A stretch of 64,000 nt of DNA from Ferruginibacter sp. (GTDB lineage Bacteria; Bacteroidota; Bacteroidia; Chitinophagales; Chitinophagaceae). The translations under genes were made by a program, and so were the position numbers. The notes below the pieces were generated by a model, which worked only from the letters and a program-made list of their open reading frames with translations, did no database searches and was not told the DNA's origin. Below, piece by piece: positions 26,505 to 34,168 of this stretch. The first letter of the stretch is position 1. Each line of letters begins with the position of its first letter. The stretch spans positions 186,001 to 250,000 of the forward strand of contig JAOQAK010000061.1 in the NCBI GenBank assembly GCA_025963635.1, read 5' to 3'.

Positions 26505-27439
26505 TGTGTGATTCTTTTAAATAACCGGGCTGCTAAATCATCGATATCTTCTTTTCTTGCTGTTTCATCTATCCAAACCTGTAATATTTCTTCATAACCG
26601 TAAAGCAATCCCGCAATGCCGCCGGTAACACATCCGGTTGTGTCAGTGTCTCCACCTAAGTTCACCGCCTCTAAAACGGCGTCCGCATAGCTTCCGGTAT
26701 TCAGTAAACACCATATTGACGCCTCAAGTGTATTCAAAACGTAACCACTGGAATAGATAGCATCTTCCTGGAACTCTTTAATGTTGCCATCTAGAATTCT
26801 TGCAAATAGTTTTAATTCTCCTGGATTAAACTCATTTTCATCAGCGAAAGCTTTTACCGATTGTTGCATATTTGAATAAGCTGAATCTAATGCGTTACCA
26901 TTCAATAGATGCAATGCAAATTCTAAATAAATAAAACAACTAAATACTGATCGAAAATGAGCATGCGTAATTGAAGAAATTGCTTTTACCTTTTGATATC
27001 GTTCATGGATTGGTAAATCTTTGATATAAAATAACAGGGGAATTATTCTCATTAGAGAACCATTCCCATTATCATCCTCCAACATGCCACCGGAAAAAAG
27101 CGGGGAAACACCATTCCTCAGCCTGCCGATCGCAAATCTTGTTGCACCACCGATGTCAAATACTTTATGATGAGCGCCCCAGAAGCTATCTTGCATCTAG
27201 TTGATAAAGTTTTGTGCAATGCTGTCCAGGTCATACCCATTGGTGAGAGCTTCTGCCAGGCAAAAAGCCAGGCTACTATCATCACTCCATGTTCCAGGAG
27301 GCTGGTTCCAACTTCCATACCCAATCATGCCTTTGATAGGAAATGCCTTCAGGTATTCTCTTCCTTTAAATTCAACAGGAACGCCTAAAGCGTCTCCAAC
27401 TGCTAAGCCAAACAACACAACTCTAATTTTATCAATCAT
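26501..27439 (-). pseudogene. ADP-ribosylglycohydrolase interrupted by an in-frame TAG
   Basis: One frame of 313 codons with a TAG at codon 81 (27197-27199). Before it: G-L-A-V-G-D-A-L-G-V-P-V-E-F near 10 and G-T-W-S-D-D-S-S-L-A near 50, the first metal-binding block. After it: N-G-N-G-S-L-M-R-I, a helical core, and LGGDTDTTGCVTGGIAGLLYG near 270, the second metal block. These are all the DraG/ARH family features. The enzyme would release ADP-ribose from protein or nucleic acid. The start overlaps the small upstream gene (ATGA) and the end overlaps NADAR (ATGA). Trp is a plausible original residue at the stop. Confidence 0.85.
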
Positions 27440-27807
27440 GACTGGTTAAATTTCTCTCCATAAAAAGATTTTATTACTCTTATTGCCCCAACAATGTTGT
27501 CATTGAAAGTTGGTAATAGTTCTGCGGGTACCCAAAGCTCGTTATGGATGTCTCCACCTACGTTTTGCACTGGGAACTGTTGCAGGTAATCTTCCGGAAG
27601 ATCAAAAGCAGTTACATACCCCGCATAGCCTGAAAATTCATCTTTGGTGTTCCATTCAAACGCAATTTGTTCTGCATAAGCCTGGTTTATAACAGGGTAG
27701 AAAATTGGTTGCCATTTGAGCCGTGGCGGAAATTCTTTGTACCCCGATTCTTTTATCAGATCCAATTCTTTTTGACCGATAGGGCGATAAAGGGTGATTA
27801 ATTTCAT
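27436..27807 (-). CDS. small protein of the type annotated ADP-ribosylation/crystallin J1
   Basis: 123 residues from the ATG at 27807 (MKLITLYRPIG); an in-frame ATG nine bases upstream is possible. The family pattern is clear: L-Y-R-P-I-G-Q-K-E-L-D-L-I, P-P-R-L-K-W-Q-P-I-F-Y-P-V, G-Y-V-T-A-F-D-L, then G-G-D-I-H-N-E-L-W-V-P-A-E. Such proteins are often named ADP-ribosylation/crystallin J1 only because they neighbour ADP-ribosylglycohydrolases. The biochemical role is not known to me. The ATGA overlap with the glycohydrolase gene shows translational coupling, so a helper or substrate-related role is likely. Confidence 0.7.
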   Translation of the reverse strand: MKLITLYRPIGQKELDLIKESGYKEFPPRLKWQPIFYPVINQAYAEQIAFEWNTKDEFSGYAGYVTAFDLPEDYLQQFPVQNVGGDIHNELWVPAELLPTFNDNIVGAIRVIKSFYGEKFNQS

Positions 27808-27913
27808 GAGTGACAATTGTACATTATTCTTTTAGATGGATGCGCTATTATGACATGCCCGCTTTTTATTAACCATACAAATCGAGACAAGTTTATCGTT
27901 ATCATCCAATGCG

Positions 27914-28543
27914 TTATTTGATTATTCCAATTCTTTGCTCCAACTCAATGTCATTTAAAGCGATAACCTCTTCAAAAGGAATAACCAGCTCATTTATATT
28001 TTCCAAATGGTGATATTCGACCTTGACAAAGTCTGTTATGTCTTCAATTTTTACAATCCATTCTGTACAAATCTTTTTAAGGAGCTCTCCTTTCATACCA
28101 AGTTGTATCGCCTTCCGTTCCGCTTTGTTCCCATAAGGATCGTGGTCAGGATCCCATTGCAACCTTACTTCAGTTTTATTGAGTTGTTCTTTCCATTCAT
28201 TTTCTGTGGCAAATATCTCTTTCTTGAAGGAAGATATTGTCGCTTGATGCAAGATCGTTTTGAAATGAACAATGGGTAGATGTATGGCCAGGACATTTTC
28301 CTGTTGCTCTTTTGTTGCCCAGCCGGCCCTATGCATCATCCACAAAAACCCCGGTTTGATCCAACTCATGCGGTTGAAACTATATGCATTGCCGCCAAAG
28401 TATTGGTTGGCTACAGCATAATTTGCAATCTGCGGGTTAAATGCCTGGTAAACAACAATATTACTTCCATCTTTATTCGCTATGATTTGTTGGCCAGTTT
28501 TGGGCAACCTTTTTATTTGTTCTATATATTTTTCTGTTTTCAC
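27914..28543 (-). CDS. DUF4291 family protein
   Basis: 209 residues. Hallmarks of DUF4291: N-I-V-V-Y-Q-A-F-N-P-Q-I-A-N-Y-A-V near residues 29-45, F-G-G-N-A-Y-S-F-N-R-M-S-W-I-K-P-G-F-L-W-M-M-H-R-A-G-W near 49-75, then an R-L-Q-W-D-P-D-H-D-P motif near 125. No signal peptide. The function is unestablished. The family has been noted in NAD-related gene neighbourhoods. It is the first gene of the leftward run, with 106 bases to the next start, so it may share the promoter of the coupled genes. Confidence 0.8.
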   Translation of the reverse strand: MKTEKYIEQIKRLPKTGQQIIANKDGSNIVVYQAFNPQIANYAVANQYFGGNAYSFNRMSWIKPGFLWMMHRAGWATKEQQENVLAIHLPIVHFKTILHQATISSFKKEIFATENEWKEQLNKTEVRLQWDPDHDPYGNKAERKAIQLGMKGELLKKICTEWIVKIEDITDFVKVEYHHLENINELVIPFEEVIALNDIELEQRIGIIK

Positions 28544-28644
28544 TTAATTTAATTTGATTGTCTGTACCTTTTTAAAACCTGTCAATAATCGTAAGGTAGA
28601 AGCCAAATAGCAGCAACCAATTTAACGGAGCGTCGCCGCTGAAG

Positions 28645-30132
28645 TTAAACCAGGGAACCACTGCTGGTCTCCAAAATTTCTTCCGCCAATGTTGCCCTGA
28701 TTTCGGCCAGCGTAAATTCCTTTAGTATTTTACCATCTTTAAAAACCGTTTTTAATTCACTGGTTGCTTCCTCTTCCCAACTTACCTGATCGTATAATAC
28801 GAATCGGCCATTTTCCTTTTGTACATTGAGTAGACCGGTGGCAGATTTTTTAGTGCCATCATCCGTGATCGGATTTTTAAAGATCTCCCTGCCTTCACCA
28901 TCTATTACTACATAGGTAGCTTTCATGGCTGTTCCAAAAGTGTCTCGGGTATTGTATTGATAGGTAAAACTTCCGATCCCAAATACAACCTGTGTGGCAA
29001 AACCTTTTTCCATCAATCCGTCACAGATCTGTGCCGCCCTGTCCAGGTTGATGCTGTCTCCATAGATTGCGCCGATATGCGGATCCAATAATTTATAGCC
29101 TTGTGCAGTAGTAGTTCCACCAAAAACATCCCATAGTAATTCGACCACACCTTTTTGCGCCGCAATGCCCATTGCATCAGGATCACCGCAGATAATTTTT
29201 ACAGGATCCCCACTATCGGGGCGAATTACCACCTTACCCTCACGTTGAAGTATAGTTGCTTTTAACGCCGGCAGGTATTCGGTACAAACTTTCCAGAGAT
29301 CCCAGGTATCACTTACGATGCTCACAATTCCGTTGGGATACACTTCAGTAATTAGCCTATGAAAAGTTTCCAGTTCACCGCCTTTGCTGCCACTGCACAT
29401 TACGCTATGTTCCGTTGCAGCAACGCTGCCACCAATCAATTCTTTATCCGCATCGGCATTGTAATACTGTTCCAGTGCATCAATTGCCGGGATGGTATCT
29501 GTACCGGTGAAGCTTAGCAAATGCCCCATGCCACTCAAAATTGCAGTTTCTAAAGAGCTCATGCCCCTGAAAGAAAAATCGTGTCCCTGCCATTGAACAA
29601 ACTCCTCCGGCATGCCCGTTTCGACCGCATATTTATTTAACAGTTTCCTGTAGGCATGTGCGATGGTAGCGCTGGTGCAGGGCTGCCAGATGATAGCGCT
29701 CAGTAATGTCTCTAAAAAGTTGGTGACCCAATAAAATTCTGCCTTCGTATTTACAATGGTGATACAAGGCACTTTCATTGGCACTTTGCTTCCCTCAGGT
29801 AATGCCTTTATTTCAATCGGCAAATACCCGAGGTCATGCAGCCGCTCTATATGTTCATAGGTTGGTAAGTCGGCCCCCAACGAAGTGCCGATCCTTCTTT
29901 TATACTCACGAATGATTTTTTCCCGGGGCTGATCAAAAAAGTTCTCATTAAAATAGTTTAGCAGGTATTCTTTGACGAAGTACTGCATACCAAAGAAAAC
30001 CATTTCATCAATGTCTTTAAACCGGCTGCTTCTTGGAGTAAGATTGCTGTACACCAGTTCAGTTTTTGCAGGGTATTGAAACACATGGCCAACTTTGTAA
30101 TAATCGGTTAGTAAAAAAGGATTCGTTTTCAT
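28645..30132 (-). CDS. nadV: nicotinamide phosphoribosyltransferase (NAMPT/NadV)
   Basis: 495 residues, typical for NAMPT. Seen: N-P-F-L-L-T-D-Y-Y-K-V-G-H at the N-terminus, where substrate-binding Tyr and Lys lie, S-F-R-G-M-S-S-L near 190, G-T-D-T-I-P-A near 218, VIRPDSGDP near 310 (PRPP/ribose site), and F-G-I-G-S-F-T-Y-Q near 390. It makes NMN from nicotinamide and PRPP. The gene begins 4 bases after the Prs gene, so its co-substrate is made from the same mRNA. No NMN adenylyltransferase is present in the island, so NAD+ synthesis would rely on the host enzyme. Confidence 0.92.
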   Translation of the reverse strand: MKTNPFLLTDYYKVGHVFQYPAKTELVYSNLTPRSSRFKDIDEMVFFGMQYFVKEYLLNYFNENFFDQPREKIIREYKRRIGTSLGADLPTYEHIERLHDLGYLPIEIKALPEGSKVPMKVPCITIVNTKAEFYWVTNFLETLLSAIIWQPCTSATIAHAYRKLLNKYAVETGMPEEFVQWQGHDFSFRGMSSLETAILSGMGHLLSFTGTDTIPAIDALEQYYNADADKELIGGSVAATEHSVMCSGSKGGELETFHRLITEVYPNGIVSIVSDTWDLWKVCTEYLPALKATILQREGKVVIRPDSGDPVKIICGDPDAMGIAAQKGVVELLWDVFGGTTTAQGYKLLDPHIGAIYGDSINLDRAAQICDGLMEKGFATQVVFGIGSFTYQYNTRDTFGTAMKATYVVIDGEGREIFKNPITDDGTKKSATGLLNVQKENGRFVLYDQVSWEEEATSELKTVFKDGKILKEFTLAEIRATLAEEILETSSGSLV

Positions 30133-30136
30133 AGTC

Positions 30137-30928
30137 TTATTGAAAATGTTTTAAGGTGATAACAATGCCTGATTCGTATGTTTTATACAAGCTGTCAGAA
30201 ACAATGATCTGTTGAAAATATTTTTCCAACACACTGAAGCCTTTGGAAAAAATACCATGGGTAACAATCAGCGTTAAATGTGCAGGCTTGATCTTTTCTG
30301 CAATGGCAAGGAAGGTGCCGCCACCATCACAAAGGTCATCAATGATCACACAGTTTTTACCAGCGCATTCTTCAGGCTCCAATACTTCGAGTGTAAGATT
30401 CCCATTTGATAAATCCCTGTTTTTACTACAGTACACAATGCTTTTGATATTGCTGTTCCAACCAAAATATTTACCCACTTTTTTTGCGGCCCCGGCATCC
30501 GGGCAGATCAATACAGCATCGGGTTTATCATAAGCCTTAACGAGCGCTTCATTTGTAATTCCCACCGCATTTTTTATTAGTAACAGCGCAACTTCCGAAT
30601 GCACATCGTAAAGAAATACTTTTTCAAAGGCACACATATTTACCAGGTCTGCCACCACTTTAAGGTCAATGCTGTCGCCAAGCTGCATCAACCGATCGTA
30701 CCGGGCAGCCATCAGGTAAGGAATCACCAGTATTTTCTTTTTGGCAAACAGGTTATCGATCGCATTGGCAGTTTCCAATAATTGCAGCAACTTACTGGAA
30801 TCAGTAACCGAACAAATTACTTTCACCTCATCTCCTTCCGCCAGGCCATGTATATTCACATGTGGCTGGCTGTCGGGGAATATAGTAACCTGTATTCCTT
30901 CGAGTGTATTTAGGTTGATTGTTTTCAT
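30137..30928 (-). CDS. short ribose-phosphate pyrophosphokinase (PRPP synthetase)
   Basis: 263 residues, shorter than the about 310 of housekeeping Prs. Key parts: Y-L-M-A-A-R-Y-D-R near 93 (in place of Y-x-x-Y-x-R-Q-D-R), D-V-H-S near 129, L-I-C-P-D-A-G-A-A-K-K-V-G near 155, and the PRPP loop N-C-V-I-I-D-D-L-C-D-G-G-G-T-F near 213. It converts ribose 5-phosphate and ATP to PRPP. It is fused in an operon to NAMPT, which consumes PRPP. Short Prs proteins coupled to NAMPT occur in phages and in bacterial NAD+ salvage loci. The operator palindrome lies 41 bases upstream. Confidence 0.88.
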   Translation of the reverse strand: MKTINLNTLEGIQVTIFPDSQPHVNIHGLAEGDEVKVICSVTDSSKLLQLLETANAIDNLFAKKKILVIPYLMAARYDRLMQLGDSIDLKVVADLVNMCAFEKVFLYDVHSEVALLLIKNAVGITNEALVKAYDKPDAVLICPDAGAAKKVGKYFGWNSNIKSIVYCSKNRDLSNGNLTLEVLEPEECAGKNCVIIDDLCDGGGTFLAIAEKIKPAHLTLIVTHGIFSKGFSVLEKYFQQIIVSDSLYKTYESGIVITLKHFQ

Positions 30929-30948
30929 TGCTTTTTTTATTGGTGATA

Positions 30949-30956
30949 CAAATATA
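30949..30956 (-). promoter_or_regulatory. -7 element for the prs-nadV operon
   Basis: TATATTTG on the minus strand, 21 bases before the Prs start, matching TAnnTTTG. The region where the -33 box is expected overlaps the palindromic operator, which would let a bound regulator block the promoter. Confidence 0.5.
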
Positions 30957-30968
30957 GGTTTATTTTTG

Positions 30969-30993
30969 AATTTGCGTAATAATTACGCAAATT
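30969..30993 (-). promoter_or_regulatory. 25-bp palindromic operator upstream of prs-nadV
   Basis: Perfect 12-base arms (AATTTGCGTAAT / ATTACGCAAATT) around a single A, just upstream of the -7 box. An NrtR-type Nudix regulator is encoded next to it on the same strand. NrtR proteins bind palindromic sites before NAD+ salvage genes and release DNA on binding ADP-ribose. The link is inferred from position. Confidence 0.75.
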
Positions 30994-31184
30994 ATTTTCT
31001 TACTAGATCGGCTATGCCAAATTGTTAGCTTGCTTGATCCTGTCTGAAGTCTGACTAAAAGAACAAAACCCTAGTTGATATTTGTAAAATGGAAGTAAAC
31101 TGGATCGCGAGATGTTTGAAGGTGAAAACGTTTCGTTTGTGTGCGAGGGGGATTGCAGTTATTTAACCAAGTTCCTGCGTTTGC

Positions 31185-31859
31185 TTATATTTCAAAATGC
31201 ATTCCTTCTTTTAGCAATTGCTGATAGCGCTTTTTATTGAACTGGTATATTTTGCTCGGCCTACCCGCCCCTTTGACTGCAGCGAGTTCGCCGGTATCTT
31301 CCAGCAAACCAAGCGAGAGGATTTTTTTAGTGAAGTTTCTTCTGTCAATCTCCCGGTCAAGTAAGGTGGCGTATAATTTTTCTAAGTCTGCAAAAGGAAA
31401 ATTTTCATCCAGCAATTCAAAACCAATGGGCTGGTAGCGTATTTTGGCACGAACCCGTTCTACAGCAGTTTGCAAAATTTTCTTATGATCAAAAGCTAAG
31501 GCTGGCAGCTTGTTGATGTTGAACCATTGCGCTTCGGCGGCATCAGTACTTGCATTTAATTGCTGAAACATACTGCTTTTTACTAAGGCAAAATAGGCAA
31601 TGGAGATGATACGTTGTCGCGGATCTCGTTTTGGAGCGCCAAAACTATAAAGCTGTTCGAGGTAATTAACCTTTATGCCTGTCTCTTCCAGCAACTCTCT
31701 TTCTACTGCTTCTTCCAAACTTTCGTTCTCCAGTATAAACCCGCCAGGAATCGCCCAGCCATCCTTAAACGGTGGATATTTCCGTTTGATCAATAAAACA
31801 GATACCCCCTCATTTTTTGAATAACCAAAAACAATCGCATCAACGGCAACTTTTATCAT
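31185..31859 (-). CDS. NrtR-type Nudix transcription regulator
   Basis: 224 residues in two domains. The Nudix domain (1-140) has an apparently complete Nudix box: G-G-F-I-L-E-N-E-S-L-E-E-A-V-E then R-E-L-L-E-E-T-G-I near residues 40-62. The C-terminal winged helix (150-224) ends in A-G-R-P-S-K-I-Y-Q-F-N-K-K-R-Y, typical of NrtR. NrtR senses ADP-ribose-type ligands and represses NAD+ synthesis genes. The neighbouring NAMPT operon with its palindrome is the obvious target. Since an intact Nudix box is retained, residual ADP-ribose hydrolysis is possible. The 191-base gap before the palindrome region holds nothing else seen. Confidence 0.88.
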   Translation of the reverse strand: MIKVAVDAIVFGYSKNEGVSVLLIKRKYPPFKDGWAIPGGFILENESLEEAVERELLEETGIKVNYLEQLYSFGAPKRDPRQRIISIAYFALVKSSMFQQLNASTDAAEAQWFNINKLPALAFDHKKILQTAVERVRAKIRYQPIGFELLDENFPFADLEKLYATLLDREIDRRNFTKKILSLGLLEDTGELAAVKGAGRPSKIYQFNKKRYQQLLKEGMHFEI

Positions 31860-31979
31860 ATTGATCTTATTGAATATTTTAAAGTTGCAAGGTAAATTAT
31901 TATAACATCAGGATTCCGGGTCGTTGCTGGAGATTGATCCGCCGATGCAAGCATTTGAAATCCTTGCTCCGCCTTCTGA

Positions 31980-33203
31980 TCAAAAATTCACCAGCGCTTT
32001 GTTAAACTCAGCCTGTGCTTCCAAATCAAATCCCGCAAAATATCGCTCAGTTGTAGAGAGATTCAAATGGCCCAGGCTTTGGCTTGCCAATTTCATCGGA
32101 GCCCCACCTCTTACCAGGATTGTGGCAAACGAATGCCTGGCAACATAGGTAGTTAAACTGAATTCAAACCGTAACTGCGTTCCCATTTTTTTCATCCAGT
32201 CATTGGTGACATCGGTAAACTGCTTTATTTTTTTACGGACAATTTCGGCGGAATCGTTCCTGTTGAGTATATCAAATATATAATCAGTTGTTATGAACGA
32301 TTTTACTCCCCATTTGCTGATCAGCCTGTCAATATATTCGTTGCGTGGTACGGTTATTTGGACAGGCTTTGCTTTATTGACCCTTTTGGTTTTGGAGCGG
32401 ATAAAGTGGATACAGGAAGAATCAATATCTCTCCATTGCAATTGGAGCAGGTCCATCATATTCATACCATTGCATAAATAGCTCAGTATCCAAAAATCCC
32501 TCGCTTTTTCCATCCCACTACCCGGGGCGGCAGGATAGTCGAAAATCTGTTTTATTTGTTTTATTCCGAGAGCCTTTTTGATACTAATCCCTGCGGGGAT
32601 GGTGTACTTTCTTCTGCCAAATGGATAGGCATAAGGCTTGATGATTTCTTTCTCTTTGGCAATATTCATAATGGCACGAAGCGGCCGTAAATACACTCCT
32701 ACTGAAGTCATCGACCTGCCGCGACCGATCATCCAGTTCTCAAAACTTTGCAGGAATTCTGGCGTAACATCGTCAAATTTCAGCTTGGGCTTATATTTCA
32801 GCAGGCCGTTAATAGCGGTCCTGTAGGAGTCTGCTGTTCCGAACTGGTTATTGTTCTTAAGTTGAATAATATAAGCTGCAAATGCAGATTCAACATTTTC
32901 AAATTCTATTTTCCTTGCAAAAAAGTCGTACTCGAAACGCTTGAAAGAAAAAGGAATAATATCATAACAACACCGCTCTGCTTTATTTTCTATCTCTGCA
33001 ATGGCATTTCTTATTTTACGCAATTTTCCTGTTGCCTTTGTGCTATTGATCATCTGCCATTCTTCATCGGAGGCATGATACCCAGTTGCGTAATACTTTC
33101 GAGCTCCCTTATAGGTTATCCTTAATTTCAACGAAAAACGTTGTTCATTGAGCACCCTTCTTTCATCCGGCACAACCTTGATATTTACCTTCTCCTGCTT
33201 CAT
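31980..33203 (-). CDS. int: tyrosine recombinase (site-specific integrase) of the island
   Basis: 407 residues from the ATG at 33203 (MKQEKVNIKV). The longer frame to 33302 would run through a 20-bp palindrome and add a hydrophobic stretch not expected in integrases. It has an arm-binding N-terminus, a phage-SAM-like core-binding domain (about 110-210) and a catalytic domain with A-R-H-S-F-A-T (Arg and His), L-G-H-L-N-L-S-T-T-E-R-Y-F with the nucleophilic Tyr near residue 393. The first Arg region reads C-N-G-M-N-M-M-D-L, lacking the canonical Arg, as in several Bacteroidota integrases such as IntDOT. It should integrate and excise the island at the 43-bp tRNA site. Confidence 0.92.
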   Translation of the reverse strand: MKQEKVNIKVVPDERRVLNEQRFSLKLRITYKGARKYYATGYHASDEEWQMINSTKATGKLRKIRNAIAEIENKAERCCYDIIPFSFKRFEYDFFARKIEFENVESAFAAYIIQLKNNNQFGTADSYRTAINGLLKYKPKLKFDDVTPEFLQSFENWMIGRGRSMTSVGVYLRPLRAIMNIAKEKEIIKPYAYPFGRRKYTIPAGISIKKALGIKQIKQIFDYPAAPGSGMEKARDFWILSYLCNGMNMMDLLQLQWRDIDSSCIHFIRSKTKRVNKAKPVQITVPRNEYIDRLISKWGVKSFITTDYIFDILNRNDSAEIVRKKIKQFTDVTNDWMKKMGTQLRFEFSLTTYVARHSFATILVRGGAPMKLASQSLGHLNLSTTERYFAGFDLEAQAEFNKALVNF

Positions 33204-33222
33204 ACAAATGACTAAAAAATTT

Positions 33223-33250
33223 GATACATAATGTGATACATGTATCACAT
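33223..33250 (-). promoter_or_regulatory. palindrome and end motif upstream of the integrase
   Basis: 33231-33250 is a perfect 20-bp palindrome centred on ATACATGTAT. 33223-33242 matches the left-end motif at 5959-5978 at 18 of 20 positions. It lies 20-50 bases before the chosen integrase start, so it could be both an arm-type recombination site and an autoregulatory operator. Confidence 0.6.
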
Positions 33251-33368
33251 AACATGCGAATTTTACTGTAAGCAAGGTAAAAAATAAAAATGAATAAAAC
33301 AATAATAATCAAGCGGTTACGCAGTAACTGGCAGCAACTGAAAGTAACCAAAAACGAGTTTTGAGCCG

Positions 33369-33411
33369 CTCATAATCAGGTGGTCCCTGGTTCGAGCCCA
33401 GGTGGGCCCAC
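33369..33411 (+). repeat. attR core: 43-bp copy of the tRNA 3' half
   Basis: Identical to 5867-5909 over 43 bases, from the anticodon loop to one base past the discriminator. The 5' half of the tRNA is absent, so this is a fragment and not a second tRNA gene. It marks the right end of the island. Confidence 0.95.
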
Positions 33412-34168
33412 AGATGATACTCAAGGCTTCCAAATTAATGCAGGCTTTTTTATTTTAGGTTGATGCATTGGAGAGTGCAAAACAAGCTACTAATCAGATA
33501 TTTTTCCCTTCTGCAATCCTTCATTATCACTCATCAAAACATTTGTAACCAATAAGTATCAGATGCATTATTACCTCTTATTGACGATTTGTAAATGAAC
33601 AGTATGACATCAATCTATATAGTCTTAATGGGGAATTTGTAACTGAATGGTCTTTACTGCTTGCCTTTGATTATACCAAAGGTTTTGCTACTTGAAAGTA
33701 AGTATTCCTACCTGCGATTGCATCAAGGATTTTGTAACTGATGGAAACCGATGCATACAAAGTTTAAAATTGGTGGTAAAGCATACCCATTGGAAGTTAT
33801 GCTTGAAATGGTATCCTGCCTTTCGATTAATTCTAAAAGGAAAGCTAATGAAATTGTTGTTCGTTTTGAAGCGATAAAGAATCAAAGAAGAAGATTGATT
33901 AATTATAAGTCATGAGCCATTTTCATTCTGCAAGGTCGAAGTGATTTTTCGATTAAATAGCGAAAGCTAATAACAATACCATAATCGAATACTTCAGCAA
34001 GCTAAACCCAGTTAAGGTAACAACAAATTAAAATGGCAAAGAACATATTAGGATATCAGTTGTTCAGATAATAGGCAGAAGCAAATATGCTTTCTGCTTC
34101 ATTTAAAATCTTTTCAGCATTGAATCGTCTACTTATCAGATAGATGCTCACCGATCTACTTTATACAA
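33412..34168. other. gene-poor DNA right of attR
   Basis: About 750 bases with only short frames on both strands (for example 33688-33885) that lack convincing coding character. Repeated ATTTGTAA words occur around 33550-33730 without a fixed spacing. I see no RNA gene. Probably decayed chromosome next to an integration hot spot. Confidence 0.6.

Larger units (their letters stand above)
5867..33411. mobile_element. integrated mobilisable genomic island in a tRNA(CAT) gene
   Basis: About 27.5 kb bounded by 43-bp direct repeats of the tRNA 3' half. It carries a tyrosine integrase (31980-33203) 166 bp from the right repeat, and a MobC tail plus relaxase (11739-12820). No type IV secretion genes are present, so it would need a helper element to transfer. 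Cargo: an AbiE-like pair, a retron with two partner proteins, an RNA-repair pair, an ADP-ribose enzyme operon and an NAD+ salvage operon. The left third (7-11.8 kb) is full of broken genes and the relaxase has an internal stop, so self-mobilisation is probably lost. Excision may still be possible, because the integrase reading frame looks complete. Confidence 0.9.

Noticed and set aside
12524-27199. A reassigned genetic code for the whole island
   Set aside because: Several apparently intact island genes terminate at TAG at the expected length, and no CTA-anticodon tRNA was found, so general reassignment is unlikely. Readthrough at specific sites is kept as a finding.
33203-33302. Longer integrase start at 33302
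   Set aside because: It adds a hydrophobic stretch translated from the palindromic regulatory region. The ATG at 33203 gives the normal arm-binding N-terminus.
33369-33411. A second tRNA gene
   Set aside because: Only the 3' half of the tRNA is present. The acceptor 5' strand and D arm are missing, so it is an attachment-site copy.
33688-33885. Small genes on either strand right of attR
   Set aside because: Mutually overlapping short frames without motifs or convincing starts.
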